Source: 0-14-0-20-45-22 sp041645495
GTDB lineage: Bacteria; Fidelibacterota; UBA2242
Length of the DNA: 14,258 bases
Assembly (NCBI GenBank): GCA_041645495.1
Contig: JBAZPZ010000050.1
Span: 1-14,258 of the forward strand
Direction of reading: 5' to 3'
The notes beneath the pieces were generated by a model. That model was not told the origin of the DNA. It saw only the letters and a program-made list of their open reading frames with translations, and searched no databases. The number at the start of each line of letters is the position of its first letter. The first letter of the stretch is position 1. The position numbers and the translations under genes are program-made. Shown here in pieces: positions 7,794 to 14,258 of this stretch.

Positions 7794-10055
7794 ATGACCA
7801 ACAGCCAATTGTTTAATCGCAGACAGATTTCCCGGTTTTTAGCAATAATTATCGTCGTCGGCTTGTTGGCTGGCTGTACCTACGATCCGTTTCCTGCGCC
7901 CGATATGCCGAAATTCTATCAAACACTCAATCTGCCATTGACCGAAATTTCACTCCCGATCTCCGGATTGGTCGATTCGACCAACTTCATTTTTGGCGAC
8001 TCTTCCGCCGATATGATCTATTTCAAATTCGGCGGTTTGCTCGACACCGTGACGCTGACCGAAGACATCTTCATGATCCCGGCGGCCGATCCCGTCAATA
8101 TGCGGCAGGATTTTTCTCAAATCTCTTCGGTGAACCAACCGATCGACATCTCGATTTCCCGGCAAATCAAACTTTCCGAACAATTCGAACTGCCGCTCCC
8201 GCAGGCGGAAGACCTCGTCCTGCCTTTTATCGAACGGACTGCGTTTCCGGAAAGTGAAAGTTCCTTTCCGGTTTTCGACCGGTACGGAATTCCTTATTTC
8301 GAGCGGGTCGATTATATCACGATTGGTCGCGGCACGTTCAGCACAGAAATCGAAAACCAGTTGCTTGTCGATCTGGATTCCGTCCAACTCCAACTGCTGA
8401 ACCGGGACGGTGAAGTGCTGGTCACTACGTTCTATGAATCGATCCCTAGCGGAGAGACGCGCTCCGACCGCGTTCCGGGAAATCTCGACGGAAAACGTCT
8501 TCAGGATTCCGTTCGGATTGTTTATACGGCCATCATCGCCGGAAGTGACGGTCAGCCGGTTACCATTCTCGCCGGAACCAATCCGTACATGCGCATCGGC
8601 GCGCGTTTCGAGGTCGAAGAGATCGAAAGTTGCACCGGCATTCCCAAACCCATCGCGATTACAAAAGGCGAAGCGATTCCGCCATCAAACAATACGGTCA
8701 TCCGCGGTTTTATCGGACAGACAACCACCGGAACGCTTGACACGAACGTCATCGCGTTGTCGTTAAACAACCAAACGCCGCTCAATGTGGGAATGCGCAT
8801 CGACTTTCAAAATTTCTACGGTGAAACCGGCGTGCTTTCGATCGATACCGTCATGAACGCCCGGCAGTCGGGAACGACCTACGAGCGGTTCGATCTGGAT
8901 ACGCTTCGAAATCCGGACGGCGTCTCCATTGTCGATTCATTCACGGTCTCGACACAAATTCTCCTTCTGCCCGATCCCGGAGATACGGTCGTAACCATTC
9001 CGCTGAACATGAGCGACGATTATATGAACGTGTCGGTCGGAATTTCCGCCATCAAATTCAACCAGATCGACGGATTCTTCAACGAAACATTCCAGATTCC
9101 GCCGATGACGATCCGGAATGTCCCGAAAGGATTCGGCGACGTTGACTTCGATCAGGTCTTGCTGAATCTTACTTTTTTCAATGAGATTCAAGCGCAGACG
9201 AACCTGAGTTTTTCTATTCAGGGATTCCGGAGCGGAATGAACCCGGAATTGATTTCGGCCGACGGAGAAATATCGAAAGCAACCGATCAAAAACCTGTGG
9301 CTAAATCCGAACTGAACATCGACATCGCACCGGTTTTCAATATGGTTCCCGACTCCATTATCGTTTCGGGCGAAGCGGCGATTCCGGCCAGTGACACGTC
9401 GAAACTTCAGGTCAATAAAAGTTTCTGGGGCGAATACGAGATCGTCGTGCCGTTCCGGCTGAAAATGAATCCGATGACTTTTATTCCTGTCAAGTCCAAT
9501 AAGATTTCGCCGATGGATAAAAAGACACGCGACAGGATTCGATCCGGACTCATCGAGGCGTCGATCATGACGGACGTGGAGAACGATTTCCCGATGACCG
9601 GAAGTCTGGAAATCCTCGTCGCGAATTATGATTATTTTCCGCTGAGCATCGATTCGCTGGATTCGGGATATTTCCAGGTCAACGATTCGTTGTTCACAAT
9701 GACCGACACCGGTTTGGTTCATATCGAATACGATACGCTGATGCGGATCGATTTGCCGACGCCGATGAAGATGGACGCCGAAGGACGTGTGGTAATTCCC
9801 GGATACCGGCGCCACACGAGCGAACTGGATTCGTCGCGACTCGAGTTTCTGATGAGCGATCAGACACATTATATCCGTCCGAGAATTCACTTAGACGGAA
9901 CGGACAGTTTCGTCGTCGTCGGATTTTACGATAAGGTGAGTGTTCTGGCGCTGATGTCACTGACACTCGATACCGGCGAATTCTTCTCGGATCAGGAACC
10001 GGATACTATTCCCAAGCCGGTCGTTCAACCACAACAACTATCTAAGAGAAAATGA
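7794..10055 (+). CDS. Predicted outer-membrane lipoprotein, second and longer copy
   Basis: The function is not recognised. The 753-residue product has a textbook lipoprotein signal: two arginines (9-10), a hydrophobic stretch, then the lipobox LAGC with Cys28. It is collinear with the lipoprotein at 4691. After the linker both share a ~70-residue N-terminal block. Residues about 318-430 match 145-255 of the first copy, 515-617 match its 335-436 (PDS...YEI..P...GSLEILVANYDYFP), and the C-terminal block LMSDQTHYIRPRIHLDGTDS matches LMEDSCYIEPVFRFVNSDS. The extra length lies at about 140-317, where a strand-rich unit (NQLLVDLDSVQLQLLNRDGE) looks like another immunoglobulin-like or WHy-like domain; that fold is a guess. 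The tail is Pro/Gln/Lys-rich (about 734-753). No clear Shine-Dalgarno precedes the ATG, so reinitiation after the barrel gene 20 bases upstream is possible. Confidence 0.86.
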   Translation: MTNSQLFNRRQISRFLAIIIVVGLLAGCTYDPFPAPDMPKFYQTLNLPLTEISLPISGLVDSTNFIFGDSSADMIYFKFGGLLDTVTLTEDIFMIPAADPVNMRQDFSQISSVNQPIDISISRQIKLSEQFELPLPQAEDLVLPFIERTAFPESESSFPVFDRYGIPYFERVDYITIGRGTFSTEIENQLLVDLDSVQLQLLNRDGEVLVTTFYESIPSGETRSDRVPGNLDGKRLQDSVRIVYTAIIAGSDGQPVTILAGTNPYMRIGARFEVEEIESCTGIPKPIAITKGEAIPPSNNTVIRGFIGQTTTGTLDTNVIALSLNNQTPLNVGMRIDFQNFYGETGVLSIDTVMNARQSGTTYERFDLDTLRNPDGVSIVDSFTVSTQILLLPDPGDTVVTIPLNMSDDYMNVSVGISAIKFNQIDGFFNETFQIPPMTIRNVPKGFGDVDFDQVLLNLTFFNEIQAQTNLSFSIQGFRSGMNPELISADGEISKATDQKPVAKSELNIDIAPVFNMVPDSIIVSGEAAIPASDTSKLQVNKSFWGEYEIVVPFRLKMNPMTFIPVKSNKISPMDKKTRDRIRSGLIEASIMTDVENDFPMTGSLEILVANYDYFPLSIDSLDSGYFQVNDSLFTMTDTGLVHIEYDTLMRIDLPTPMKMDAEGRVVIPGYRRHTSELDSSRLEFLMSDQTHYIRPRIHLDGTDSFVVVGFYDKVSVLALMSLTLDTGEFFSDQEPDTIPKPVVQPQQLSKRK

Positions 10056-10062
10056 GTCGGCG

Positions 10063-11400
10063 ATGCGTACGCGAGTGATCGTTTCGTGTTTGTTGTTCGG
10101 CTTCGCATTGGCAACGACGGTTAGCGGGCAGACGCGTCGGGATCCGCGCGCTGTGGCGATGGGCGGCGCTTATGGCTCCGTTTCCCGCGGTGTTTTTTGC
10201 ATCGATTACAATCCGGCGAACCTCGCCATTGAGCATCAATACAAATCCTACCGCGTCTGGACGGGATTGAATCTGAGCCTTTCGAGCAATTTTCTGTCGT
10301 TGAATGGATATCATAAGTACAACGGGAAAAATCTGGAAGCCAACGGCGGTGCGCTGAAGCAGGAATTCCTCGACGAAATTCCTTCCGACGGATGGCGATT
10401 CTTCGCGGATGCGCATATCGCTCTTCCATTCGTCAATTATTCCTTCGACAACAAGGCGATCACTTCGGACTTGATTGCCATCGGCGATCTCGGTCTGCCG
10501 CGCGGACTTGTCCGATTCATTTTCAACGGGAATCCGATCGGCGAGAGCCTGGACATAAAATTTTCCGAAGAAGTTCTGCTCATGTCTCAATGGAGTTATT
10601 CCATGGCGTTTCCAGTGAAGGACTTTTTGCTCGGCTTTACGTTCAAATATCTGCAAGGCATCGGCTACATCGGCCTGAATCCGGATTCGTCCTACGGCTA
10701 CATCAATACTTACTTCGAGCAGGGAAAAAATTACATCGACGGCGAGGCGAAATATCTCTTCCAGCAGTCGATCGGCGGACGCGGTTTCGCCATGGATTTG
10801 GGTTTCTCGACGAAGGAAATAGACGGCTACCGGTTCGGCCTGTCGTTGACAAATCTTTTCGGAAGAATCTACTGGGGAAAACGAACGCTGTTCTCGCGAA
10901 TTGCCGATCCGGAAAAAATTCTCCCATGGAACGGGAAATATTTTCAATACGAATTCCAGATCAACGAGGCAAGTTTCGATAAATTCTTCAAAAAAGACGC
11001 CTATAAGAATATTTTCCCGGGAAAGGGAAAATCCATCGACGACTCGACAAAATTCTCGATCAGTTACCCGACGCTCGCGCGATTCAGCGTTGCGAAACAA
11101 TTCGATGAAAAAACGTTGATCTCCAGCGATTTCGTAACCGGATTCGAGAACAGGCTTTTCTCGTTTGGCGCATGGAAATGGTGCATCGGCGCCGAGATCA
11201 CCCGATCTCCCAAATGGCCGGTGCGCGTCGGTATCTCGCTCGGCGGCAGAGATCATAGAGAACTGACATTCGGCAGTGGCTATCACACCGGCTTTCTGCA
11301 TCTCGATTGGGCGATCGGACTGAATCACGGACTCTGGGTGACATCTGCCAAAGGCTTGAATTTTAGTTTCTCTATTTACACAACCGGAAAACGCAAGTAG
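10063..11400 (+). CDS. PorV/DUF5723-like outer-membrane beta-barrel, second copy
   Basis: The 445-residue product has a signal peptide (1-22, hydrophobic VSCLLFGFALATTVSG, cleavage probably before Gln23). The mature protein opens with AVAMGGAYGSVSRGVF (30-45) and NPANLA (50-55), matching the first barrel nearly position by position (RGVF.....NPANLA....YKSY). Further shared blocks include QEFL.E.P.DGWR, FKYLQG.GY.GL.PD, GGRGF.MDLG, and the end HLDWAIGLNHGLWVTSAKGLNFS. Two paralogues that conserve the ends and vary in the middle suggest the same barrel with different loops. The last strand (LNFSFSIYTTG) has the alternating pattern of a barrel insertion signal, followed by a basic tail. It begins 7 bases after the second lipoprotein, so the pair is co-transcribed. 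Cys46 is a single cysteine in the mature N-terminus. Function unknown. Confidence 0.88.
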   Translation: MRTRVIVSCLLFGFALATTVSGQTRRDPRAVAMGGAYGSVSRGVFCIDYNPANLAIEHQYKSYRVWTGLNLSLSSNFLSLNGYHKYNGKNLEANGGALKQEFLDEIPSDGWRFFADAHIALPFVNYSFDNKAITSDLIAIGDLGLPRGLVRFIFNGNPIGESLDIKFSEEVLLMSQWSYSMAFPVKDFLLGFTFKYLQGIGYIGLNPDSSYGYINTYFEQGKNYIDGEAKYLFQQSIGGRGFAMDLGFSTKEIDGYRFGLSLTNLFGRIYWGKRTLFSRIADPEKILPWNGKYFQYEFQINEASFDKFFKKDAYKNIFPGKGKSIDDSTKFSISYPTLARFSVAKQFDEKTLISSDFVTGFENRLFSFGAWKWCIGAEITRSPKWPVRVGISLGGRDHRELTFGSGYHTGFLHLDWAIGLNHGLWVTSAKGLNFSFSIYTTGKRK

Positions 11401-11464
11401 CCAAAACAATGGGCGCGCATCTGGTTTTTATCCAATAGTTTGCCTCGTTGATGACTTCCAACCG

Positions 11465-11499
11465 GGAAAATAAAACATCTAAGAGTTAGTTTTATTTCC
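11465..11499 (+). terminator. AT-rich hairpin after the duplicated module
   Basis: AAATAAAA (11468-11475) pairs with TTTTATTT (11490-11497); inside, CTAA (11479-11482) pairs with TTAG (11486-11489) around a GAG loop, leaving a 3-base CAT bulge. GG (11465-11466) can extend the stem to CC (11498-11499) across one bulged A. It lies in the 152-base gap between the second barrel and the acetyltransferase gene. The stem is AT-rich with no following T run, so it is not a classical intrinsic terminator. It could still mark a transcript end, since the right arm itself is T-rich, or be an operator or mRNA-stability element. Confidence 0.35.
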
Positions 11500-11552
11500 T
11501 AAATTTCGCCTTTCTTATCGATGATCGTTTTCAGAAATGATGAGGTTGTTAA

Positions 11553-12677
11553 ATGAGTATTGAGATACGTGAAGTGAAAACGAGACGGGAACTGAAGAAA
11601 TTCATCCGGTTTCCGCATTCCATTTACCGTGAAAACGCCTGTTGGGTGCCCGGACTGGATTTCGACGAAATAAACACTCTGCGGAAAGACAAGAATCCGG
11701 CGTTCGAGGTCTGCGAGGCGCGCTACTGGTTGGCGTACAAAGACGGTGAGATCGCCGGCCGGATCGCCGGAATTTTGAATCATCCATACATCGAAAAATG
11801 GAAAAACCGGTATATCCGGTTCGGCTGGATCGATTTTATCGATGATGAAGAAGTTTCCAAAGCGCTCTTGCAAGCCGTCGAAAATTGGGCAAAGGAAACC
11901 GGCATGACCGCCATTCACGGTCCGCTCGGATTCACCGACATGGACCGCGAAGGTATGCTGGTCGAAGGATTCGACCGGCTCGGCACAATGGTGACTAATT
12001 ACAATCATCCGTATTATCCGGTTCATCTCGAAAAGCTCGGCTATCGAAAAGACGTCGATTGGGTAGAGTTCGAGTCATCGGTTCCCACGGAAATTCCGGA
12101 AAAGATCGAAGAAATCGCCGCCAATGTTCGGGAAAAATTGAATCTCCGCACGCTGAAAATAAAAAAGGTGAAAGAATTACTGCCCTACGCGCCGCACATT
12201 TTTGAGGTTCTGGATGTGGCTTATTCCGGGCTTTACGGCGTCGTTCCGCTGACACAAAAACAGGTGGAAGCCTGCACCAAGCAATATTTCGGATTCATCC
12301 GCCCGGATTTCGTGTCCGTCGTGGTTGATAAAAACGACCGCGTAGTCGGCTTCGGGATCACCATGCCGTCGCTTTCCAAAGCGTTGCAAAAATCGCACGG
12401 CAAACTTTTTCCGTTCGGCTTCATTCACCTGCTTCGCGCTCTGAAAAAGAACGATATGGCAGACCTGTATCTGATCGGGCTTCTTCCCGAATATCAGGGC
12501 AAAGGCGTTAACGCGCTGATCCTGAGCGAAATCGGCAAGACGTTCATCCGGAACGGAATCGTCCATGTGGAAACCAATCCGGAACTCGAGCAAAACCTGA
12601 AAGTTCAGGCGCAATGGAAGTTCTTCGATATGCATCAGCATAAACGTCGCCGGGTTTTTATCAAAGAAATCGCCTGA
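11553..12677 (+). CDS. YghO-like GNAT-family N-acetyltransferase
   Basis: The 374-residue product has a C-terminal GNAT fold, the cytoplasmic family that moves acyl groups from acyl-CoA to amines. The acetyl-CoA motif is LYLIGLLPEYQGKGVNALIL (305-324), with QGKGVN as the pyrophosphate-binding loop, followed by a helix and the VHVETNP strand. Residues 1-175 form a conserved but less understood half (IYRENACWVPGL, GRIAGILN, GPLGFTDMDREGML, NHPYYPVHLEKLGY), which places it in the YghO-like group of about 370-390 residues, widespread in Bacteroidota and relatives. The substrate is unknown. ATG 11553 is supported by GAGGT (11542-11546) 6 bases upstream. It stands alone between gaps of 152 and 88 bases, so is probably its own unit; no strong promoter was found. 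Confidence 0.85.
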   Translation: MSIEIREVKTRRELKKFIRFPHSIYRENACWVPGLDFDEINTLRKDKNPAFEVCEARYWLAYKDGEIAGRIAGILNHPYIEKWKNRYIRFGWIDFIDDEEVSKALLQAVENWAKETGMTAIHGPLGFTDMDREGMLVEGFDRLGTMVTNYNHPYYPVHLEKLGYRKDVDWVEFESSVPTEIPEKIEEIAANVREKLNLRTLKIKKVKELLPYAPHIFEVLDVAYSGLYGVVPLTQKQVEACTKQYFGFIRPDFVSVVVDKNDRVVGFGITMPSLSKALQKSHGKLFPFGFIHLLRALKKNDMADLYLIGLLPEYQGKGVNALILSEIGKTFIRNGIVHVETNPELEQNLKVQAQWKFFDMHQHKRRRVFIKEIA

Positions 12678-12746
12678 GAAATTCCCTGCATTTCTCCTTC
12701 TGATCCATAGGATTGTCGGAAACCTGAAAAAGAATGAAATCATTTA

Positions 12747-12761
12747 ATTCGCAGAACGAAT
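12747..12761 (+). repeat. Small inverted repeat before the MATE gene
   Basis: ATTCG and CGAAT are perfect 5-base arms around CAGAA, ending 4 bases before the TTG start at 12766. It occupies the place where a Shine-Dalgarno would be expected, and none is obvious. It could be a regulator site or a weak RNA hairpin, or chance. The rest of the 88-base gap (12678-12765) shows nothing firm. Confidence 0.25.
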
Positions 12762-12765
12762 AGAT

Positions 12766-14109
12766 TTGAAAGAAAATAATCATATCTTAGCCGGCGACCG
12801 CATCGGAAAATTGTTGGTGCAATTGTCTTTTCCGGCGATGATCGGAATGGTTGTCCAATCGCTGTACAACGTCGTGGATTCGATCTTCGTCGGGCGCGGC
12901 GTCGGAATGCTGGGAATCGCCGGAATCGCCATCGTTTTCCCGATCCAGATGGTTATGAGCGCGGTCGCGCAAATGCTGGGAATCGGCGGCGCATCGCTTA
13001 TTTCGCGGAGTCTCGGCGAAGGAAACCTGCCGCGCGCCAACCGAACTTTCGGCAACGTTCTGACGGGAGTCATCGTAATCGGTGTGATTTTCGCTACGCT
13101 GGGCAACATTTTTATCGACGAACTGCTGAAACTGTTCGGCGCGACTGACTCGATTCTTCCGTACGCCAAAGATTACGCCAGCATCATCCTTTTCGGGTCT
13201 GTGCTTTTTTCTTTTGCGATGGCGACAAACGGAACCATTCGCGCCGAAGGCAAGGCGAAGGTCGCCATGACGACGATGCTGATTTCTGCCGGGCTGAATA
13301 TGATCCTCGACCCGATTTTCATTTTCTGGTTCGGCTGGGGAATCAAAGGCGCCGCCTGGGCAACGGTTCTTTCTCAGGCTGTCACCGTCGTCTATCTCGT
13401 TTATTATTTTGGGGCGGGTAAAAGCATTCTGAAATTGTCCCGGCAGGATTTCAAGATCGACCGGAAAATCATGCGCGAAATCGTCGCCGTCGGTTCCGCT
13501 TCATTTTTCAGAATGGTGTCATCGAGTTTCATCGCCGTCGTCGCGAATCACTCTTTGAAATTTTACGGCGGCGATGTGTATATCGCTATTTTTGGAATCA
13601 TCAACCGGTTGGTGGCATTTGTGATGATGCCGATGTTGGGCATTTCCATGGGCGTTCAACCGATCGCCGGCTATAATTTCGGCGCGAAGCGTTTTGACAA
13701 AGCCCGACGAGCCGTTCATCTCGGAAACAAAGCCGCGACTGGTATTTCAATTCTCGGTTTTCTCGGGCTGTTCCTGTTTCCAAAAGCTCTCCTGAGCCTT
13801 TTTACAACCGACCAACAACTGATCGAACGTGGCGTTCCGGCGATGCGCATTTTCGTATCGTCGCTTCCACTGCTTGGTTTTATCATCACCGGAGGCACAC
13901 TTTTTCAGTCAATCGGGAAAGCCAAACAGGCGCTTTACCTTGCCGTATTCCGGCAGATTTGTCTTATCCCGTTACTGCTGATTCTTCCGCCATTGTTCAA
14001 GACGACCGGAATCTGGCTTTCATTTCCGATCACCGATGTGATTTTCTTCTTTGTAACATGGGAAATGTATCAGCGGCAGATGAAAGATTTATCCATCAAA
14101 ACCACGTGA
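12766..14109 (+). CDS. MATE-family multidrug/metabolite exporter
   Basis: The 447-residue product is an inner-membrane antiporter of the MATE family (NorM/MepA-like), which expels cationic drugs or metabolites using a Na+ or H+ gradient. Twelve hydrophobic segments fit. Family marks include the first-helix LSFPAMIGMVVQSLYNVVDS (20-39) with conserved Asp38, FVGR (41-44), GIGGASLISRSLGEGN (72-87), NGTIRAEGKAKVAM (155-168) and GLNMILDPIFIF (176-187). The second half repeats the pattern (GISMGVQPIAGYNFGAKR). The start is TTG at 12766: an in-frame stop lies at 12745-12747, no ATG or GTG occurs before the conserved N-terminal segment, and the residues from TTG (KENNHILAGDRIGKLL) look like a normal MATE start. 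The Shine-Dalgarno is weak, so expression may be low. Substrate cannot be told. Confidence 0.95.
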   Translation: MKENNHILAGDRIGKLLVQLSFPAMIGMVVQSLYNVVDSIFVGRGVGMLGIAGIAIVFPIQMVMSAVAQMLGIGGASLISRSLGEGNLPRANRTFGNVLTGVIVIGVIFATLGNIFIDELLKLFGATDSILPYAKDYASIILFGSVLFSFAMATNGTIRAEGKAKVAMTTMLISAGLNMILDPIFIFWFGWGIKGAAWATVLSQAVTVVYLVYYFGAGKSILKLSRQDFKIDRKIMREIVAVGSASFFRMVSSSFIAVVANHSLKFYGGDVYIAIFGIINRLVAFVMMPMLGISMGVQPIAGYNFGAKRFDKARRAVHLGNKAATGISILGFLGLFLFPKALLSLFTTDQQLIERGVPAMRIFVSSLPLLGFIITGGTLFQSIGKAKQALYLAVFRQICLIPLLLILPPLFKTTGIWLSFPITDVIFFFVTWEMYQRQMKDLSIKTT

Positions 14110-14151
14110 TGAAAATTTAACGTTTGAAAACTGGCTCTTCTGGAATAAGTG

Positions 14152-14180
14152 TGGACTATGTCTAAATAATCTGATATATT
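14152..14180 (+). promoter_or_regulatory. Likely sigma-70-type promoter of the last gene
   Basis: A -35-like TGGACT (14152-14157, 4 of 6 to TTGACA) and a -10-like TATATT (14175-14180, 5 of 6 to TATAAT) are separated by exactly 17 bases. The gap 14110-14211 is AT-rich and carries no gene. The start of transcription would fall near 14187, leaving a leader of about 25 bases. This is the best promoter match I found in the window. Confidence 0.5.
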
Positions 14181-14198
14181 TCACCTTTAAAAATGATT

Positions 14199-14208
14199 AA
14201 GGAGGAGA
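14199..14208 (+). promoter_or_regulatory. Strong Shine-Dalgarno of the last gene
   Basis: AAGGAGGAGA contains the full AAGGAGG core, 6 bases before ATG 14212. It is the strongest ribosome binding site in the window and supports the start of the truncated gene. Confidence 0.8.
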
Positions 14209-14211
14209 GTC

Positions 14212-14258
14212 ATGAAAGAGAAAGAGATACTAAAAGAATTGATAGCCATACCTCAATA
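14212..14258 (+). CDS. 5' end of an unidentified gene (possibly M20-type peptidase)
   Basis: Only the first 15 codons are present (MKEKEILKELIAIPQ) before the window ends. The promoter and AAGGAGG ribosome binding site just upstream make a real gene likely. The segment ILKELIAIP resembles the first helix of M20-family metallopeptidases (commonly LLKELIAIPS), but with so few residues this is only a hint. No signal peptide is apparent in the visible part. Confidence 0.65.
   Translation, partial: MKEKEILKELIAIPQ

Noticed and set aside
10042..11409. Long minus-strand open frame opposite the second barrel
   Set aside because: It mirrors a gene with a full signal peptide, family motifs and a paralogue. 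Its translation is Arg/Phe/Asp-rich with no domain, as expected from the complement of biased codons.
11409..11430. Near-palindrome ATGGGCGCGCAT followed by a T run, as a terminator of the second barrel
   Set aside because: The stem is short with a central mismatch and would need almost no loop; the T run is separated from it.
11448..11476. Possible promoter TTGATG / TAAAAC with 17-base spacing before the acetyltransferase gene
   Set aside because: Each box matches only 4 of 6 and the -10 falls inside the AT-rich hairpin; too weak to annotate.

Overview
The window is a gene-dense stretch of a bacterial chromosome. Twelve genes, two of them cut by the window edges, all lie on the + strand. 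No RNA gene, insertion sequence, CRISPR array or phage gene is visible. The Gram-negative cell plan is clear: there are two outer-membrane-type beta-barrels of the PorV/DUF5723 kind and two large exported lipoproteins. This mix, together with hpf next to hprK and a short-form S-adenosylhomocysteine hydrolase, suggests an uncultured or little-studied lineage around the FCB group (for example Marinimicrobia, KSB1, Calditrichota or Ignavibacteria). That placement is inference; no marker here fixes the phylum.

Region 1 (1-2185) holds the 3' end of a ribosome hibernation factor (hpf), HPr kinase/phosphorylase (hprK) and an RmlA-like sugar-1-phosphate nucleotidyltransferase with a C-terminal left-handed beta-helix. 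Region 2 (2236-4646) holds metK and ahcY, joined by an ATGA overlap. They make S-adenosylmethionine and remove S-adenosylhomocysteine, so they form two steps of the activated methyl cycle.

Region 3 (4691-11400) is the most unusual part. It is a tandem duplication of a two-gene cell-envelope module: lipoprotein then beta-barrel, lipoprotein then beta-barrel. The two barrels are clear paralogues. The two lipoproteins are collinear paralogues, the second carrying about 180 extra residues near its N-terminal third. Gene order is kept in both copies and spacing is tight (overlap of 4 bases, then 20, then 7). I infer that each lipoprotein works with its barrel at the outer membrane; the function is unknown.

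Region 4 (11553-14258) appears to be separate transcription units: a YghO-like GNAT protein, a MATE-family exporter with a TTG start, and the first 15 codons of another gene behind a recognisable promoter and a strong Shine-Dalgarno sequence. Short gaps and two ATGA overlaps suggest that hpf through the second barrel could be read as one long operon, possibly with internal promoters in the 50-base gap before metK and the 44-base gap before the first lipoprotein.
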